Positions 53,704-63,832 of a DNA stretch of 64,000 bases are shown one piece after another. The DNA comes from Haloferax sulfurifontis ATCC BAA-897 (GTDB lineage: Archaea; Halobacteriota; Halobacteria; Halobacteriales; Haloferacaceae). Below the pieces are notes generated by a model. It had not been told where the DNA came from and searched no databases. It saw only the letters and a list, made by a program, of their open reading frames with translations. The position numbers were made by a program, and so were the translations under genes. Every line of letters starts with the position of its first letter. The first letter of the stretch is position 1. The DNA is taken from the NCBI RefSeq assembly GCF_000337835.1, contig NZ_AOLM01000008.1, positions 292,216-356,215 on the forward strand, in the 5' to 3' direction.

Positions 53704-54867
53704 ATGTCAATGAACGCAGTCGTCTACAAAGGCGAACGAGAGGTCGCGGTCGAAGCAGTCGAAGAGCCCCAGATTCAACACCCGAACGACGTCGTTATCG
53801 ACATCACGACGACCTGCATCTGCGGGTCCGACCTGCACATGTACGAGGGTCGGACGGCCGCGGAGCCCGGAATCGTGTTCGGCCACGAGAACATGGGTAT
53901 CGTCGAGGAGGTCGGCGAGGCCGTCAGCGGCCTCGAAGTCGGCGACCGCGTCGTCGCGCCGTTCAACGTCGCCTGCGGCTTCTGTGAGAACTGCGAGAAC
54001 GGCTACACCGGCTTCTGTACCAACGTCAACCCCGGATTCGCCGGTGGGGCGTACGGCTACGTCGCCATGGGCCCCTATCAAGGTGGTCAGGCGGAAAAAC
54101 TCCGCATTCCGTATGCCGATTTCAACGCGCTCAAACTGCCGGACGGTCGGGAACACGAGGACTCGTTCTCGCTCCTCGCGGACATCTTCCCGACGGGCTG
54201 GCACGGCACGGAGCTCGCCAACCTCGAAGCGGGCGATTCCGTCGCTATCTACGGCGCCGGTCCGGTCGGCCTGATGGCCGCCTACAGCGCCAAACTCAAG
54301 GGCGCGGCCGAGATTTACGTCGTCGACCGCGTTCCCAGTCGCCTCGCGCTCGCCGAGGAGCACTGTGACGCCACGCCCATCAACTTCGAGGAGGGTGACC
54401 CCGTCGAACAGATCAAAGAGCTTCACGGCGGCGGTGTCGACAAGGGCGTCGACGCGGTCGGCTATCAGGCCATCGACCCGGACAAGGAAGCCGACTCCGC
54501 GTACGACCCTGCTCGTGAGAACCCGGCCGTCGTCATCAACAACCTCATTCGGACGGTCCGGCCGACCGGCGAACTCGGGATTCCCGGTCTCTACGTCCCC
54601 GACGACCCCGGCGCTCCCGACGAGATGGCCGCGCAGGGCCGCCTCGGCATCGACTTCGGCCTGCTCTTCGAGAAAGGGCAGGCACTCGGCACCGGCCAGT
54701 GTAACGTCAAGGAGTACAACCGACAGCTCCGCGACATGATAATCGAGGGCCGCGCCGACCCGAGCTGGGTCGTCTCCCATCGCGTCGACCTCGACGACGC
54801 GCCCGAGATGTACGAGAAGTTCGACAACCGCGAGGAGGGCGTCACGAAGGTCCTGCTGGAACCCTAA
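53704..54867 (+). CDS. Glutathione-independent formaldehyde dehydrogenase-type zinc enzyme
   Basis: A 387-residue medium-chain dehydrogenase from the ATG at 53704 (MSMNAVVYKGEREV). It has the catalytic-zinc motif CICGSDLHMYEGR, GHENMGIVEEVG, the structural-zinc cysteines in CGFCENCENGYTGFC, and the Rossmann motif YGAGPVGLMAAYSAKLKG with Asp at the strand end (VVDRV, NAD). The long insertion DAVGYQAIDPDKEADS and the QGRLGIDFGLLFEKGQ segment mark the Pseudomonas-type formaldehyde dehydrogenase/dismutase group. The nearby formate dehydrogenase supports stepwise formaldehyde oxidation to CO2. Another aldehyde or alcohol substrate cannot be excluded. Confidence 0.88.
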   Translation: MSMNAVVYKGEREVAVEAVEEPQIQHPNDVVIDITTTCICGSDLHMYEGRTAAEPGIVFGHENMGIVEEVGEAVSGLEVGDRVVAPFNVACGFCENCENGYTGFCTNVNPGFAGGAYGYVAMGPYQGGQAEKLRIPYADFNALKLPDGREHEDSFSLLADIFPTGWHGTELANLEAGDSVAIYGAGPVGLMAAYSAKLKGAAEIYVVDRVPSRLALAEEHCDATPINFEEGDPVEQIKELHGGGVDKGVDAVGYQAIDPDKEADSAYDPARENPAVVINNLIRTVRPTGELGIPGLYVPDDPGAPDEMAAQGRLGIDFGLLFEKGQALGTGQCNVKEYNRQLRDMIIEGRADPSWVVSHRVDLDDAPEMYEKFDNREEGVTKVLLEP

Positions 54868-54936
54868 CGGTAACCGTCGCTTCCCCCTCTGATTTTCACC
54901 GATACGCCTTTGACGGTCACCCCGCTATTCCGGTCT

Positions 54937-55098
54937 ATGTGCCAGTACTGTAGCTACCGGTACCACGACGGCTGGACCCAGCTGTTGGAGTACGACGAGA
55001 CGTACCAGACGGTAGTCGGCGGTGAGTCGGAGTCGACCTACGGCTTCCACGAATCGTGGGACGAACTCCGAGACGAAGTCGACTTCGGCGCGGCCTAA
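54937..55098 (+). CDS. Small CxxC-containing acidic protein
   Basis: A 53-residue protein from the ATG at 54937, opening with MCQYCSYRYHDG, a CxxC that could bind zinc. The rest is acidic with several Tyr and Trp. It ends exactly where the convergent CobW-type gene stops (55098/55099). Too short for a confident family call; the codon use looks genuine. Confidence 0.45.
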   Translation: MCQYCSYRYHDGWTQLLEYDETYQTVVGGESESTYGFHESWDELRDEVDFGAA

Positions 55099-56238
<1,140 letters not shown>

Positions 56239-56524
56239 ATCGATGCTGTGCGACGTCTCGCGGGGAGCTGTAATCAATGCTGGGCCACCCCGCGCAGACT
56301 GAGTGTCGAACCCTCACGCCGCGGACCTCGGTTCGAAAACACATCATTTTCTATTAGTGATATGTCGAGTTTCGCGGCGGTTCCCGTCGGACACCCCGAC
56401 CCCCGCGTAAGCCCGAGCCACAATCGCGTTACCGACGGTCGCGTCGGTCGCGCTCGCGGACTCGCCCGTCCGGTCGAACCGATTGGCATCATTTTTTTGG
56501 TCGCCGGTACTGACGAACGACCAG

Positions 56525-58279
56525 ATGGCACCCTCCGTCCCCGAACGACTCCTCGCGGTCGACCTGTCTTCCGGCTCCGTCGAGAGTCGGCCGATTCCGG
56601 ACGAGTGGCGACGGCGATACGTCGGCGGGAAAGGGTTGGGTGCCCGCTATCTCTACGACGAACTCGACGCCGGCGTCGACCCGCTCGGCGAGGAGAACGC
56701 GATTCTGTTCATGCTCGGCCCGCTTTCGGGGTACCTCCCGGAGGAGTCGAGATACGCCGCCATCACGAAATCCCCGCTGACGGGGTGTTTCCTCGACTCG
56801 TATGCTGGCGGCGAGTTCCCCGACTCGCTGACCGGCGCGCTCGGGTCGCACATGGGCCTGCTCGTGACGGGCGTCGCGTCCGAACCTGTTCACCTCGTTA
56901 TCGAAGACGGAGACGCGACGATTACCCCTGCCGAGACGTGGGGTGCCGACACGGTCGAAACGGCGCGAGCGTTCCCCGACGCGTCGGTCGCGTGTATCGG
57001 CCCCGCGGGCGAACAGCAGGTCGCATATGCCACGGTCGCCTCCGACGGCGGCGAGCACCACGCGGGTCGAGGGGGTGCGGGAGCGGTCATGGGTTCGAAG
57101 CGGCTGAAGGCAATCGTCGCGCGGGGGGACCCTCCGGACGGTTTGGACGACCTGCGGGAAGCCTACGCGGCGAAATACCGAGAGACAGCCACGGGACGGT
57201 GGCTCCGGACCAGTGGAACCGTCGAAACTATCGATTTCGCGAACGAAATCGGCGCGCTCTCGACGCGAGGCTGGAGCGACGGGCAGTTCGAAGCGGCGGA
57301 CGAGTTAGGCATCACGACGGTCGAAGACCGGGCTGTCGACCGCGAACACGCCGACACGACGGAACCGGGTGGGTTTCGCGTCGCCACGGAGGACGGCGAC
57401 CACGTCCCACGCGGTGCTACCGCGATGACGCTCGGAGCCGGCCTCGACATCCAGGACTTCGACGCCGTCGCCGAGTTGGGGCAGACCTGCGACCGGCTCG
57501 GGATGGACCTCATCAGCGCGGGCAGTGCAGTCGCGTGGACCATCAACGCCGACGCCGCCGACGTCCTCGACCGTCCACTGTCGTTCGGCGACGCCGACGG
57601 CGCGCGGGCCCTCTTAGGAGAGATTGCGGAGCGCGAGTCAGCCCTCGGCGACGCGCTCGCGGACGGGGTCGAGGCGGCGGCGACGCGGTTCGGCGGGCGG
57701 GACCTCGTCCCCACGGTGAAGTCGATGGAGCTACCGGCCTACGACCCGCGCGGCGCGCAGAGCATGGCACTCGCCTACGCGACCAGCGACCGGGGCGCGT
57801 GCCACCGGCGGGCGCGACCCATCGAACGCGAGGCGTTCGACGGAGACTGGGGAGCCGACCGGACCGCGGCGGAGGTCATCCGCGAACAGGACCGGCGGTC
57901 GATGCTCTGGAGCCTCATCGCCGACGACTTTTTCGGCGACGCGCTCGACGACCTCGGGCGAGCGTGGCTCGAATCGATCGGCCTCGACCCCGCCGGAGGA
58001 CTCGCGATAATCGGCGAGCGGATTTGGAACCTGACGCGGCTGTTCAACGTCCGCGAAGGCGTCTCGCGCGAGGACGATTCGCTCCCGGCCGCGCTCCAAG
58101 AGCCGCTCGAGACGGGGCCGCGCGCCGGTGCCGCCGTCGACCGCGACGACTTCGACTCGATGCTCGACGCGTACTACCGCCGCCGCGGCTGGAACGAAGA
58201 CGGCGTGCCGACGACCCGGACTATCGACCGCCTCGACCTCACTGACCTCACCGATGATTTCGACCCACTCCATGATTGA
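56525..58279 (+). CDS. Aldehyde ferredoxin oxidoreductase family protein lacking cluster cysteines
   Basis: A 584-residue tungsten/molybdopterin AOR homologue from the ATG at 56525 (MAPSVPERLLAVD). Conserved family segments include YVGGKGLGARYLYDEL, LTGCFLDSYAGGEF, AGRGGAGAVMGSKRLKAIV and ELPAYDPRGAQSMALAYATS. The [4Fe-4S] ligands of AOR, a C-x2-C-x3-C motif and a distal Cys, are absent: the expected region reads REHADTTEPGG and the distal site SLIADDFF. Only four cysteines exist, none in the right places. The pterin-binding parts look intact, so it may be a non-canonical AOR without the cluster. YqeC and MobA follow, consistent with a molybdo/tungsto enzyme. Confidence 0.8.
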   Translation: MAPSVPERLLAVDLSSGSVESRPIPDEWRRRYVGGKGLGARYLYDELDAGVDPLGEENAILFMLGPLSGYLPEESRYAAITKSPLTGCFLDSYAGGEFPDSLTGALGSHMGLLVTGVASEPVHLVIEDGDATITPAETWGADTVETARAFPDASVACIGPAGEQQVAYATVASDGGEHHAGRGGAGAVMGSKRLKAIVARGDPPDGLDDLREAYAAKYRETATGRWLRTSGTVETIDFANEIGALSTRGWSDGQFEAADELGITTVEDRAVDREHADTTEPGGFRVATEDGDHVPRGATAMTLGAGLDIQDFDAVAELGQTCDRLGMDLISAGSAVAWTINADAADVLDRPLSFGDADGARALLGEIAERESALGDALADGVEAAATRFGGRDLVPTVKSMELPAYDPRGAQSMALAYATSDRGACHRRARPIEREAFDGDWGADRTAAEVIREQDRRSMLWSLIADDFFGDALDDLGRAWLESIGLDPAGGLAIIGERIWNLTRLFNVREGVSREDDSLPAALQEPLETGPRAGAAVDRDDFDSMLDAYYRRRGWNEDGVPTTRTIDRLDLTDLTDDFDPLHD

Positions 58280-58330
58280 ACACCACGCGAACGGCTGGAC
58301 GACGAACTGTGTACTCCCCGTGGAACGAAT

Positions 58331-59062
58331 ATGAAGCTCTCTGATGCGCTCCGCGCTCGAAGCGGCGTGGTCTGCGTCGTCGGCGCGGGCGGGAAGAAGT
58401 CCACGCTGTACGCGCTGGCGCGTCGGCTCGACCGCGCCGTCGTGACGGCCACGGTCCGCATCCCCATCTTCGACCAGCACGTCGACGACGTGGTCGTGAC
58501 CGAGCGCCCGGTCGCCGCGCTCGAACGCGCGACGGACTGGCCGGTGGGCGTCGTTCCCGACCGCGACCGCGACGACCGTTACCGCGGGTACGACCCCGGC
58601 GTAGTCGACGCCATCGGGGAATCGGACGCCACCGACGCCGTGCTGGTGAAGGCCGACGGTGCACGGATGCGCGAGTTCAAGGCCCCGGGAGACCGCGAAC
58701 CACGGCTCCCGACGACCGCCGACACCGTCCTTCCCATCGCCAGCGTCCACGCCGTCGGTGAGCCACTCACCGAAGCGTGCGTCCACCGCCCGGAACGGGT
58801 CGCCGCGCTGACCGGCCTCGACCTCGGCGACACGATTCGCCCGTCCGACGTCGCAACGGTGCTCACGAGCGAGCGCGGCGGCCTCGCGGACGTCCCCGAC
58901 GGGGCGACAGTGGTCCCCGTGCTGAACAAGGTCGACGACTCCGCGCTCGAAGCGGTCGCGCGCGAAATCGCGTCGGAGGTTCTCGCCCGGTCCGACGTTC
59001 CGCGCGTCGCCCTGACGCGGTTGACGGCTTCAGAGCCCGTCGTGGCCGTCGTGGAGCGTTAG
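58331..59062 (+). CDS. yqeC: YqeC family protein (molybdenum hydroxylase/selenium accessory type)
   Basis: A 243-residue protein from the ATG at 58331 (MKLSDALRARSGVV). The N-terminal P-loop-like motif VCVVGAGGKKSTLYALA, the conserved VLVKADGARMREFKAPGDREP, and the late VPVLNKVDD define the YqeC family. In bacteria YqeC is linked to selenium-dependent molybdenum hydroxylase maturation. Here it follows the AOR-like gene by about 50 bases and converges on MobA, so a role in cofactor handling for the AOR-like enzyme is a reasonable inference. It overlaps the mobA stop by four bases in convergent orientation. Confidence 0.85.
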   Translation: MKLSDALRARSGVVCVVGAGGKKSTLYALARRLDRAVVTATVRIPIFDQHVDDVVVTERPVAALERATDWPVGVVPDRDRDDRYRGYDPGVVDAIGESDATDAVLVKADGARMREFKAPGDREPRLPTTADTVLPIASVHAVGEPLTEACVHRPERVAALTGLDLGDTIRPSDVATVLTSERGGLADVPDGATVVPVLNKVDDSALEAVAREIASEVLARSDVPRVALTRLTASEPVVAVVER

Positions 59063-59670
59063 CCCAACCGTTCCGCCGCACGGGCAAGTTCTTCGGGGGT
59101 GTTGATGTTCTCGAAGGTGTCGAGGCTCGCGTACTCACGCACCTCGTCTTCATCGACGACGACGTAGTCGAGCGTGAACAGCGGGTCGATGATTTTGTGG
59201 CTCCCTTCGGCCAGCGCGGCCTCGCAAGCGTCGGCCATCGCCGAGGCCCGGTACACCGCGTGGGTCGGTTGGAACCAGCCGTCGCCGACCCGCGGCACGG
59301 CGGCGTCGCGGCCGGCCGCCCGCTCGAACAGTCGGTCGACGAGCGCGGGGTCGAGAAAGGGCATGTCGCAGGCGGCGACGAACGCGTACTCCGCCTCTAC
59401 GGCTCGCAACCCCGTCATGATTCCAGCCATCGGCCCCTCGTCGCGGTCCGTGTCTTCCGCAATCGTCATCGGGCGGTCGTAGCCGGCGAGCGCGGCCCGG
59501 AGTGCATCCGTCTGTTCCGGTCGGCAGTTGACGACGAGGGCGTCGATGACGCCGGACATCCGGTCGGCGACGCGGCGAACGAGAGGAGTCCCCGCCAGCG
59601 AGGCGACCGCCTTGTCCTCGTCGCCGAACCGCGTCGAGTATCCCCCGGCGATGATGACACCAGTTCGCAT
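59059..59670 (-). CDS. mobA: Molybdenum cofactor guanylyltransferase
   Basis: A 203-residue nucleotidyltransferase. The MobA marks are the N-terminal GVIIAGGYSTRFGDEDKAVAS (GTP-binding G-rich loop with the catalytic Lys), PLVRRVADRM, the metal-binding Asp in VAACDMPFLDP, and the C-terminal FENINTPEELARA. It attaches GMP to molybdopterin to give the guanine dinucleotide cofactor, as needed by DMSO-reductase family enzymes such as the formate dehydrogenase in this window. Start at 59670. Convergent with yqeC. Confidence 0.93.
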   Translation of the reverse strand: MRTGVIIAGGYSTRFGDEDKAVASLAGTPLVRRVADRMSGVIDALVVNCRPEQTDALRAALAGYDRPMTIAEDTDRDEGPMAGIMTGLRAVEAEYAFVAACDMPFLDPALVDRLFERAAGRDAAVPRVGDGWFQPTHAVYRASAMADACEAALAEGSHKIIDPLFTLDYVVVDEDEVREYASLDTFENINTPEELARAAERLG

Positions 59671-59975
59671 ATTGGGAGGTCACGTTCGCCGTCCAAAGCA
59701 GTTGTGCTCCGAACCGCCCGTCAATCGACGGGCGGCTACGCCTCCGATGCCGAGTCGTTCGCCGGTTTTCCGATACGTCTGAACCGTCGATTTCGGACGT
59801 GAGAGCGGTCGAGAGCGGCTAACAGTCATGACACGGCTAGCCGTGTTATCCTATTTTCGCTTCAGTCACGGGTCAACACAGCGCTCGGAGAGGAACGAAA
59901 CGCCGCGTTGGTCGATAGCAAGGATTGCTATTTCAACATGTAGCGATAGAGACGTCTCGATACTGTAGGCGCTGT

Positions 59976-60600
59976 CTAGCTAGTGACCTCCTCGGCCGGC
60001 GTTCGTCCATCGAGCGACCGATGCGATTTTGAAAAGTATAGTATTGCGCAATTGTATGAATCATCCACGGACGATTCCGTGACTGCCCACCCACGAATCG
60101 TGGAAGCGGTCGCCTCGCAATTTGAGGGTGTGAAACCACGTTTCGATGAGGTTTCGCTCAGCATAGTCAAGCCGACCGCTCACTCCCACCAATAGAGGGC
60201 ATTCTGATAGCCGTAGTCGTCAAGGAGAAACACGGCGTCTGAGAGATCGTGTTTCTCCGAGAGTCGATGGAGACACGTCGCAGTCGGGGCGGCCACGTGT
60301 CGTCGGAACAGTTCGACGTCAAGAATCGGCTTCGCCTCGACGTCTATTGCACCGTACAATCAAGCCCATTCGCCATTGATTCTGACAGCGGTCTCGTCGA
60401 CCGCAACCCGCTTCGGCTTCGCCTCGGGCGGGTTGTGACTGCTGTCTGCCAGTCGAAGTACCTATTGCCAAACGGCTTGGTGAGAACGTTTAACGCCGGG
60501 TAGCCGGAGAGTATTTCCGTCTCGCTGAGTGAACAGCCGGTCGCGTGGAGCTGGACGGCAGACGCTCCCACGTTTCTTCTAAGTCCGTCGTAAAGCACTC
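59976..60600 (-). pseudogene. Degenerate IS6-type haloarchaeal transposase remnant
   Basis: On the minus strand, broken frames from about 60600 down to 59976 together resemble a haloarchaeal IS6-family transposase. The segments are AVQLHATGCSLSETE (helix-turn-helix region), VAVDETAVRINGEWA (first catalytic Asp), LYGAIDVEAKPILDVELF, VFLLDDYGYQNALYWW (second Asp) and the terminal HRSLDGRTPAEEV. The coding frame is interrupted by a TGA at 60360-60362, where TGG is expected between GEWA and LYGAID, and by further frameshifts. The region is far more AT-rich than the flanks. Terminal repeats were not identified. The remaining bases between 59671 and 60871 contain no other feature. Confidence 0.75.
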
Positions 60601-60871
60601 ACTGAGCGGTTTTACGAGCATTTCGACCAACTAACTCAACGACCCGCTCGTTCCTCAAACTGGCTTGACTAGACAGTGCCGACCAGTTGAATTGTTCAGA
60701 AATCACATTTCTGTCCGCCGGTCTACCCCTCAGTGTGCTGGTGTGCGCTCTCGAAGCATCCGTTCGAGTACAGCATTACATTACACCGATAGCGGTGTCA
60801 CGGGGTGGGAGACAGCTCGTAGTGGTCCGTCTGTGCGACTGCCTCTTGTCGATGGCACCAGCGACCGACCG

Positions 60872-62842
60872 TCAGTCGGATACTCGGACTCGTCGGTACG
60901 ACTCGGAAAGCGTCGGCGCGTCCGTGTCGGGGAGTGCGACCACGAGGTAGTCGGCAGCGGTACGGGCGTAGTCGATGAGCGTTCGAGTGTGGTCGGCGTC
61001 GATGGCTCCCAACGAGTCGAAGACGAGAAACGGGACGTCGTCGTACACTTCGTGAACGGAGTGGCCGGCGAGGGCGAACACGAGTCCGACGAGTTCGCGC
61101 TCTGACTCCGCGAGGTGGTCGATAACGTCCTCGTAGATTTTCCCGTCGTCCGTGCGCCGCTCGATGTGGAGGACGAACCGTGAGGTTGGGCGCCCGTCGC
61201 CTCGGGCGTCCCCATCGCTCCGGCGTTCGACCCAGACGCGGGCGAGCCGGTCGTGTTCGAGGGCATCGAGAACATCCGCTATGCGGTCGTTGAACCCCGA
61301 GACCGTCGCGCGTTCGAGCCGTTCGATGCGGTCTCGGAGTTCGTCGATTCGGTCGTCGATTTCGTCCTGCCGCGCTTCGAGGTCCGCCCGTCGGTCGAGT
61401 TCTGCTTCGAGGGCTTCGAGCTCGTCGACGACGGCGTCGCGTTCCTCGCGTCGCCGCTCCAACTCGAACTCGACGCGGTTGACCTCGCGGTGGGCATCGA
61501 GAAGCGCGGCGCGATCGCCTGTCTCCGTAGACTCGGCATCTCGCTTCAGGTCGGCGATGTCCGATTCGATATCGTCGCGTCGGGCTTCGAGGTCTTCGAC
61601 GCGCGCACGGCGGTCGGCGCGCTCACGGCGCCGCTCCTCGCGTCGAGTTTCGAGGTCGCGTCGTCGCTCTCGCAGGCCTTCGAGTTCCGACCGGCGTTCT
61701 TGGAGCCGTTCGATGCGGCCCGCGAGTTCGGCGCGCTCCTCGCGGCGGTCGTCGCGGAGCGTCCGAAGCTGGTCGAGCGTCGATTCGATGCTCGCCTCGG
61801 GGACCGACGTCCCGCACGTCCAGCAGACGACCCTGTCGCCGTCGTCCGACTCGCCGTCACTTTCGTCGTCGCTCTCGCCCTCGCTCGCGGCCGCGACGGG
61901 CGACGTCTCCGACGTGAGAAATTGTTCGTTGAACTGTAGCGTCCGCTGAACGTCCGTGATGTCGGCGTCCAACTGCCATTTTCTCGCGCGCGAGCCCGCG
62001 AGTTCGTCGGTCAAGTCGTCGAGCTCGGCGGTCGGGTCGTCGGTGTACGAGTCCAGTTTTGACTCGATGTCGTCGATTTCCGCGTCGAGCGCGTCCAGCG
62101 ACTCCCGCTCGGCTTCGAGTTCGAACTCGATGTCGTCGAGCGCCGCGGTCAACTCCCGTCGCCGGTCCTGTCGCGCCTCTGTATCGGACCCGTTGGCGTC
62201 GGGTCCGGGGCCCACCTCGGCGTCGGTGTCGGCTCCAACCGCCGCCGATTCGATACCGGCGAGGGTCGCTTGCCGGTCCGCTAACTCCGCTTCGAGTCGC
62301 TCGATAGCCGCGTCGAGTTCGTCGCGGCGGTCGCGGAGCTCCCGTCGCTCTGCTTCGAGCGCCGCTAGCGCCCCGATTCGGTCGTCCAATTCGGCACGCT
62401 CGGCGCGGCGGTCGGCGAGTTCCTCGTAGACGGCGTCGGTGTCGACCGAGTGCATGACGAGTTTCCGCAGGTCTCGTTCGTCCGCGACCGCCCGTCGCGC
62501 CTCGTTCGAGCCGAGGAGGAAGGCGAATCGGTCGGCACCCGTCGAATCGTCGAGGAACGGGTCGACGGACGCGACGAGGCGGTCGTCTTCTCCCGCGAAC
62601 GTCCGCGTGTAGCGGTCGCCCCCGACGACGAGTTCGACCCGGCTGTCGCCGATATCGGCGTCGCGGTCGAGTGAGTGCTCGTCGCTTCCCAGCGCGGTCG
62701 CGAGACTCCGAACGAGCGACGTTCGGTCGGCGGCGTCCCCTGCCGTGAGGACGGTGACGCCGCGCTCGAACGCGACGGTGGTCTCGTCGAGCGCGCCGAT
62801 TCCGGTGACGGTCAGGCGGGCCGGTCCGTTCGTCGTGGCCAT
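60872..62842 (-). CDS. Archaea-specific SMC-related protein (Rad50/SMC-like)
   Basis: A 656-residue coiled-coil ATPase-like protein. The N-terminal head opens with ARLTVTGIGALDETTVAFERG, and the nucleotide loop is LTAGDAADRTSLVRSLA, a degenerate Walker A without the usual GKT/S lysine. Long heptad regions (about 115-330 and 360-535) flank a central zinc-hook-like VCWTCGTSVPE. The C-terminal head ends with SERELVGLVFALAGH (signature-like) and VPFLVFDSLGAIDADHTR (Walker B-like). In haloarchaea such proteins neighbour rdfA, as here. A role in chromosome structure or cell shape is likely; the degenerate P-loop questions ATP hydrolysis. Confidence 0.85.
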   Translation of the reverse strand: MATTNGPARLTVTGIGALDETTVAFERGVTVLTAGDAADRTSLVRSLATALGSDEHSLDRDADIGDSRVELVVGGDRYTRTFAGEDDRLVASVDPFLDDSTGADRFAFLLGSNEARRAVADERDLRKLVMHSVDTDAVYEELADRRAERAELDDRIGALAALEAERRELRDRRDELDAAIERLEAELADRQATLAGIESAAVGADTDAEVGPGPDANGSDTEARQDRRRELTAALDDIEFELEAERESLDALDAEIDDIESKLDSYTDDPTAELDDLTDELAGSRARKWQLDADITDVQRTLQFNEQFLTSETSPVAAASEGESDDESDGESDDGDRVVCWTCGTSVPEASIESTLDQLRTLRDDRREERAELAGRIERLQERRSELEGLRERRRDLETRREERRRERADRRARVEDLEARRDDIESDIADLKRDAESTETGDRAALLDAHREVNRVEFELERRREERDAVVDELEALEAELDRRADLEARQDEIDDRIDELRDRIERLERATVSGFNDRIADVLDALEHDRLARVWVERRSDGDARGDGRPTSRFVLHIERRTDDGKIYEDVIDHLAESERELVGLVFALAGHSVHEVYDDVPFLVFDSLGAIDADHTRTLIDYARTAADYLVVALPDTDAPTLSESYRRVRVSD

Positions 62843-62893
62843 ACGGTGACCACACCGGGGTCCGTGAAAACAGTTGGTGACGAGCCCAAAACC

Positions 62894-62917
62894 CGTTCCA
62901 CAGATATCTGTGGAACG
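62894..62917. promoter_or_regulatory. Perfect 24-bp palindrome upstream of the SMC-related gene
   Basis: The arms CGTTCCACAGAT / ATCTGTGGAACG form a perfect palindrome centred about 63 bases before the ATG at 62842. It is followed on the plus strand by GTGTTT. A related palindrome lies 178 bases away. It may be a repressor or chromatin-protein site. Confidence 0.6.
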
Positions 62918-63071
62918 TGTTTTTCCGTTCGGATGCGAACCTGCGTATCGGTGTCTGTAGACCGCGATTTGAGCCGTCTCGGGAAGTCAGTCGTCGATTC
63001 GCCCGCAACGGCCTTCGTGCCGTCCGGTCTGTCTGCCTCGTATCTCCGCCGGACAGCGGCGACGCAGAACT

Positions 63072-63095
63072 CGTTCCATAGATAGCAATGGAACG
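63072..63095. promoter_or_regulatory. Second related palindrome between RdfA and SMC-related genes
   Basis: Arms CGTTCCAT and ATGGAACG with an 8-base spacer; again followed by GTGTTT. Same length (24 bp) and outer arms as the site at 62894-62917, so the two are probably bound by the same dimeric protein. Confidence 0.55.
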
Positions 63096-63190
63096 TGTTT
63101 CGAACCGCGGCGAGCGGTGAGGTGTTTCGAGCTCGGTGCCCAGCCGTCTCGGGGTGCTCGATATCGTGGAGAGCGAAGCGCAAGGCGGCG

Positions 63191-63832
63191 TTACTCGCAG
63201 TCACAACTGCCGCGGTCGATGAGGGCTTCGACGGTGTATTGAGCGTTACAGTCCGGGCAGTGGACGCGAACGTCGACGTACAGTTCGGCGGTCTCGGGGT
63301 CGACGTCGAGTTCGTCGGCGGCCGCGAGGTCGGACAGCGACTTCTCGGTGATGCGCTCGACGCGACCCAGTAGGCGTCGGATGGTTTCGGCGCGGCGCTC
63401 TCGGAGATTGCCGTCGTCGCGGTCGGTCTCTGAGAGCGGCGTGACGCCGCGGTACGAGGTGAGATAGGTTCGCATCGCGCGGTGCGAGACGAAGTCGGCC
63501 TCCAGTCGCTCGACGTCGACGCCGGCGCGTTCGAGTCGGTGAACCGCTTTCGTCCGCGCCCCGCTCGAAACGTCGTCGTCAGTGAGCACGCGGTACAGGT
63601 TCTCGACTTCGCCGTCGAGGGCGCGCTCGTTCCGCTCGGCGAGCGCCGCGCGGATGAGTCGCCGGTTGAACGCGTCGGCGAGGTCGCGGAGGCTCGACCG
63701 CGCGTCCGCTTCGGCGGTCCAGCGCCGTTCGAGTTCCGCGCCGAAGCCGTCGAAGCCACGCTCGCGGAGCAGTCGGCTGACCTTGCTCTCGGGGCCGCGT
63801 TTCCCGCCCGGGGAGTCGTGTGAGTCGCTCAC
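63191..63832 (-). CDS. rdfA: Rod-determining factor RdfA-like protein
   Basis: A 213-residue protein with a GTG start at 63832 (VSDSHDSPGGKRGPESKVSRLL). The N-terminal helix-turn-helix-like KVSRLLRERGFDGFGAELERRW, the middle helical part and a C-terminal zinc-binding VHCPDCNAQYTVEALIDRGSCDC match the haloarchaeal RdfA family, which in Haloferax volcanii is needed for rod formation. The adjacent gene for an archaea-specific SMC-related protein on the same strand, 348 bases downstream, is the usual context. Assignment is from memory of the family and its synteny. Confidence 0.75.
   Translation of the reverse strand: MSDSHDSPGGKRGPESKVSRLLRERGFDGFGAELERRWTAEADARSSLRDLADAFNRRLIRAALAERNERALDGEVENLYRVLTDDDVSSGARTKAVHRLERAGVDVERLEADFVSHRAMRTYLTSYRGVTPLSETDRDDGNLRERRAETIRRLLGRVERITEKSLSDLAAADELDVDPETAELYVDVRVHCPDCNAQYTVEALIDRGSCDCE

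Noticed and set aside
56248..58245. A 665-residue Arg-rich open frame
   Set aside because: Alternative-frame shadow of the AOR-like gene; extreme Arg content marks a non-coding frame in high-GC DNA.
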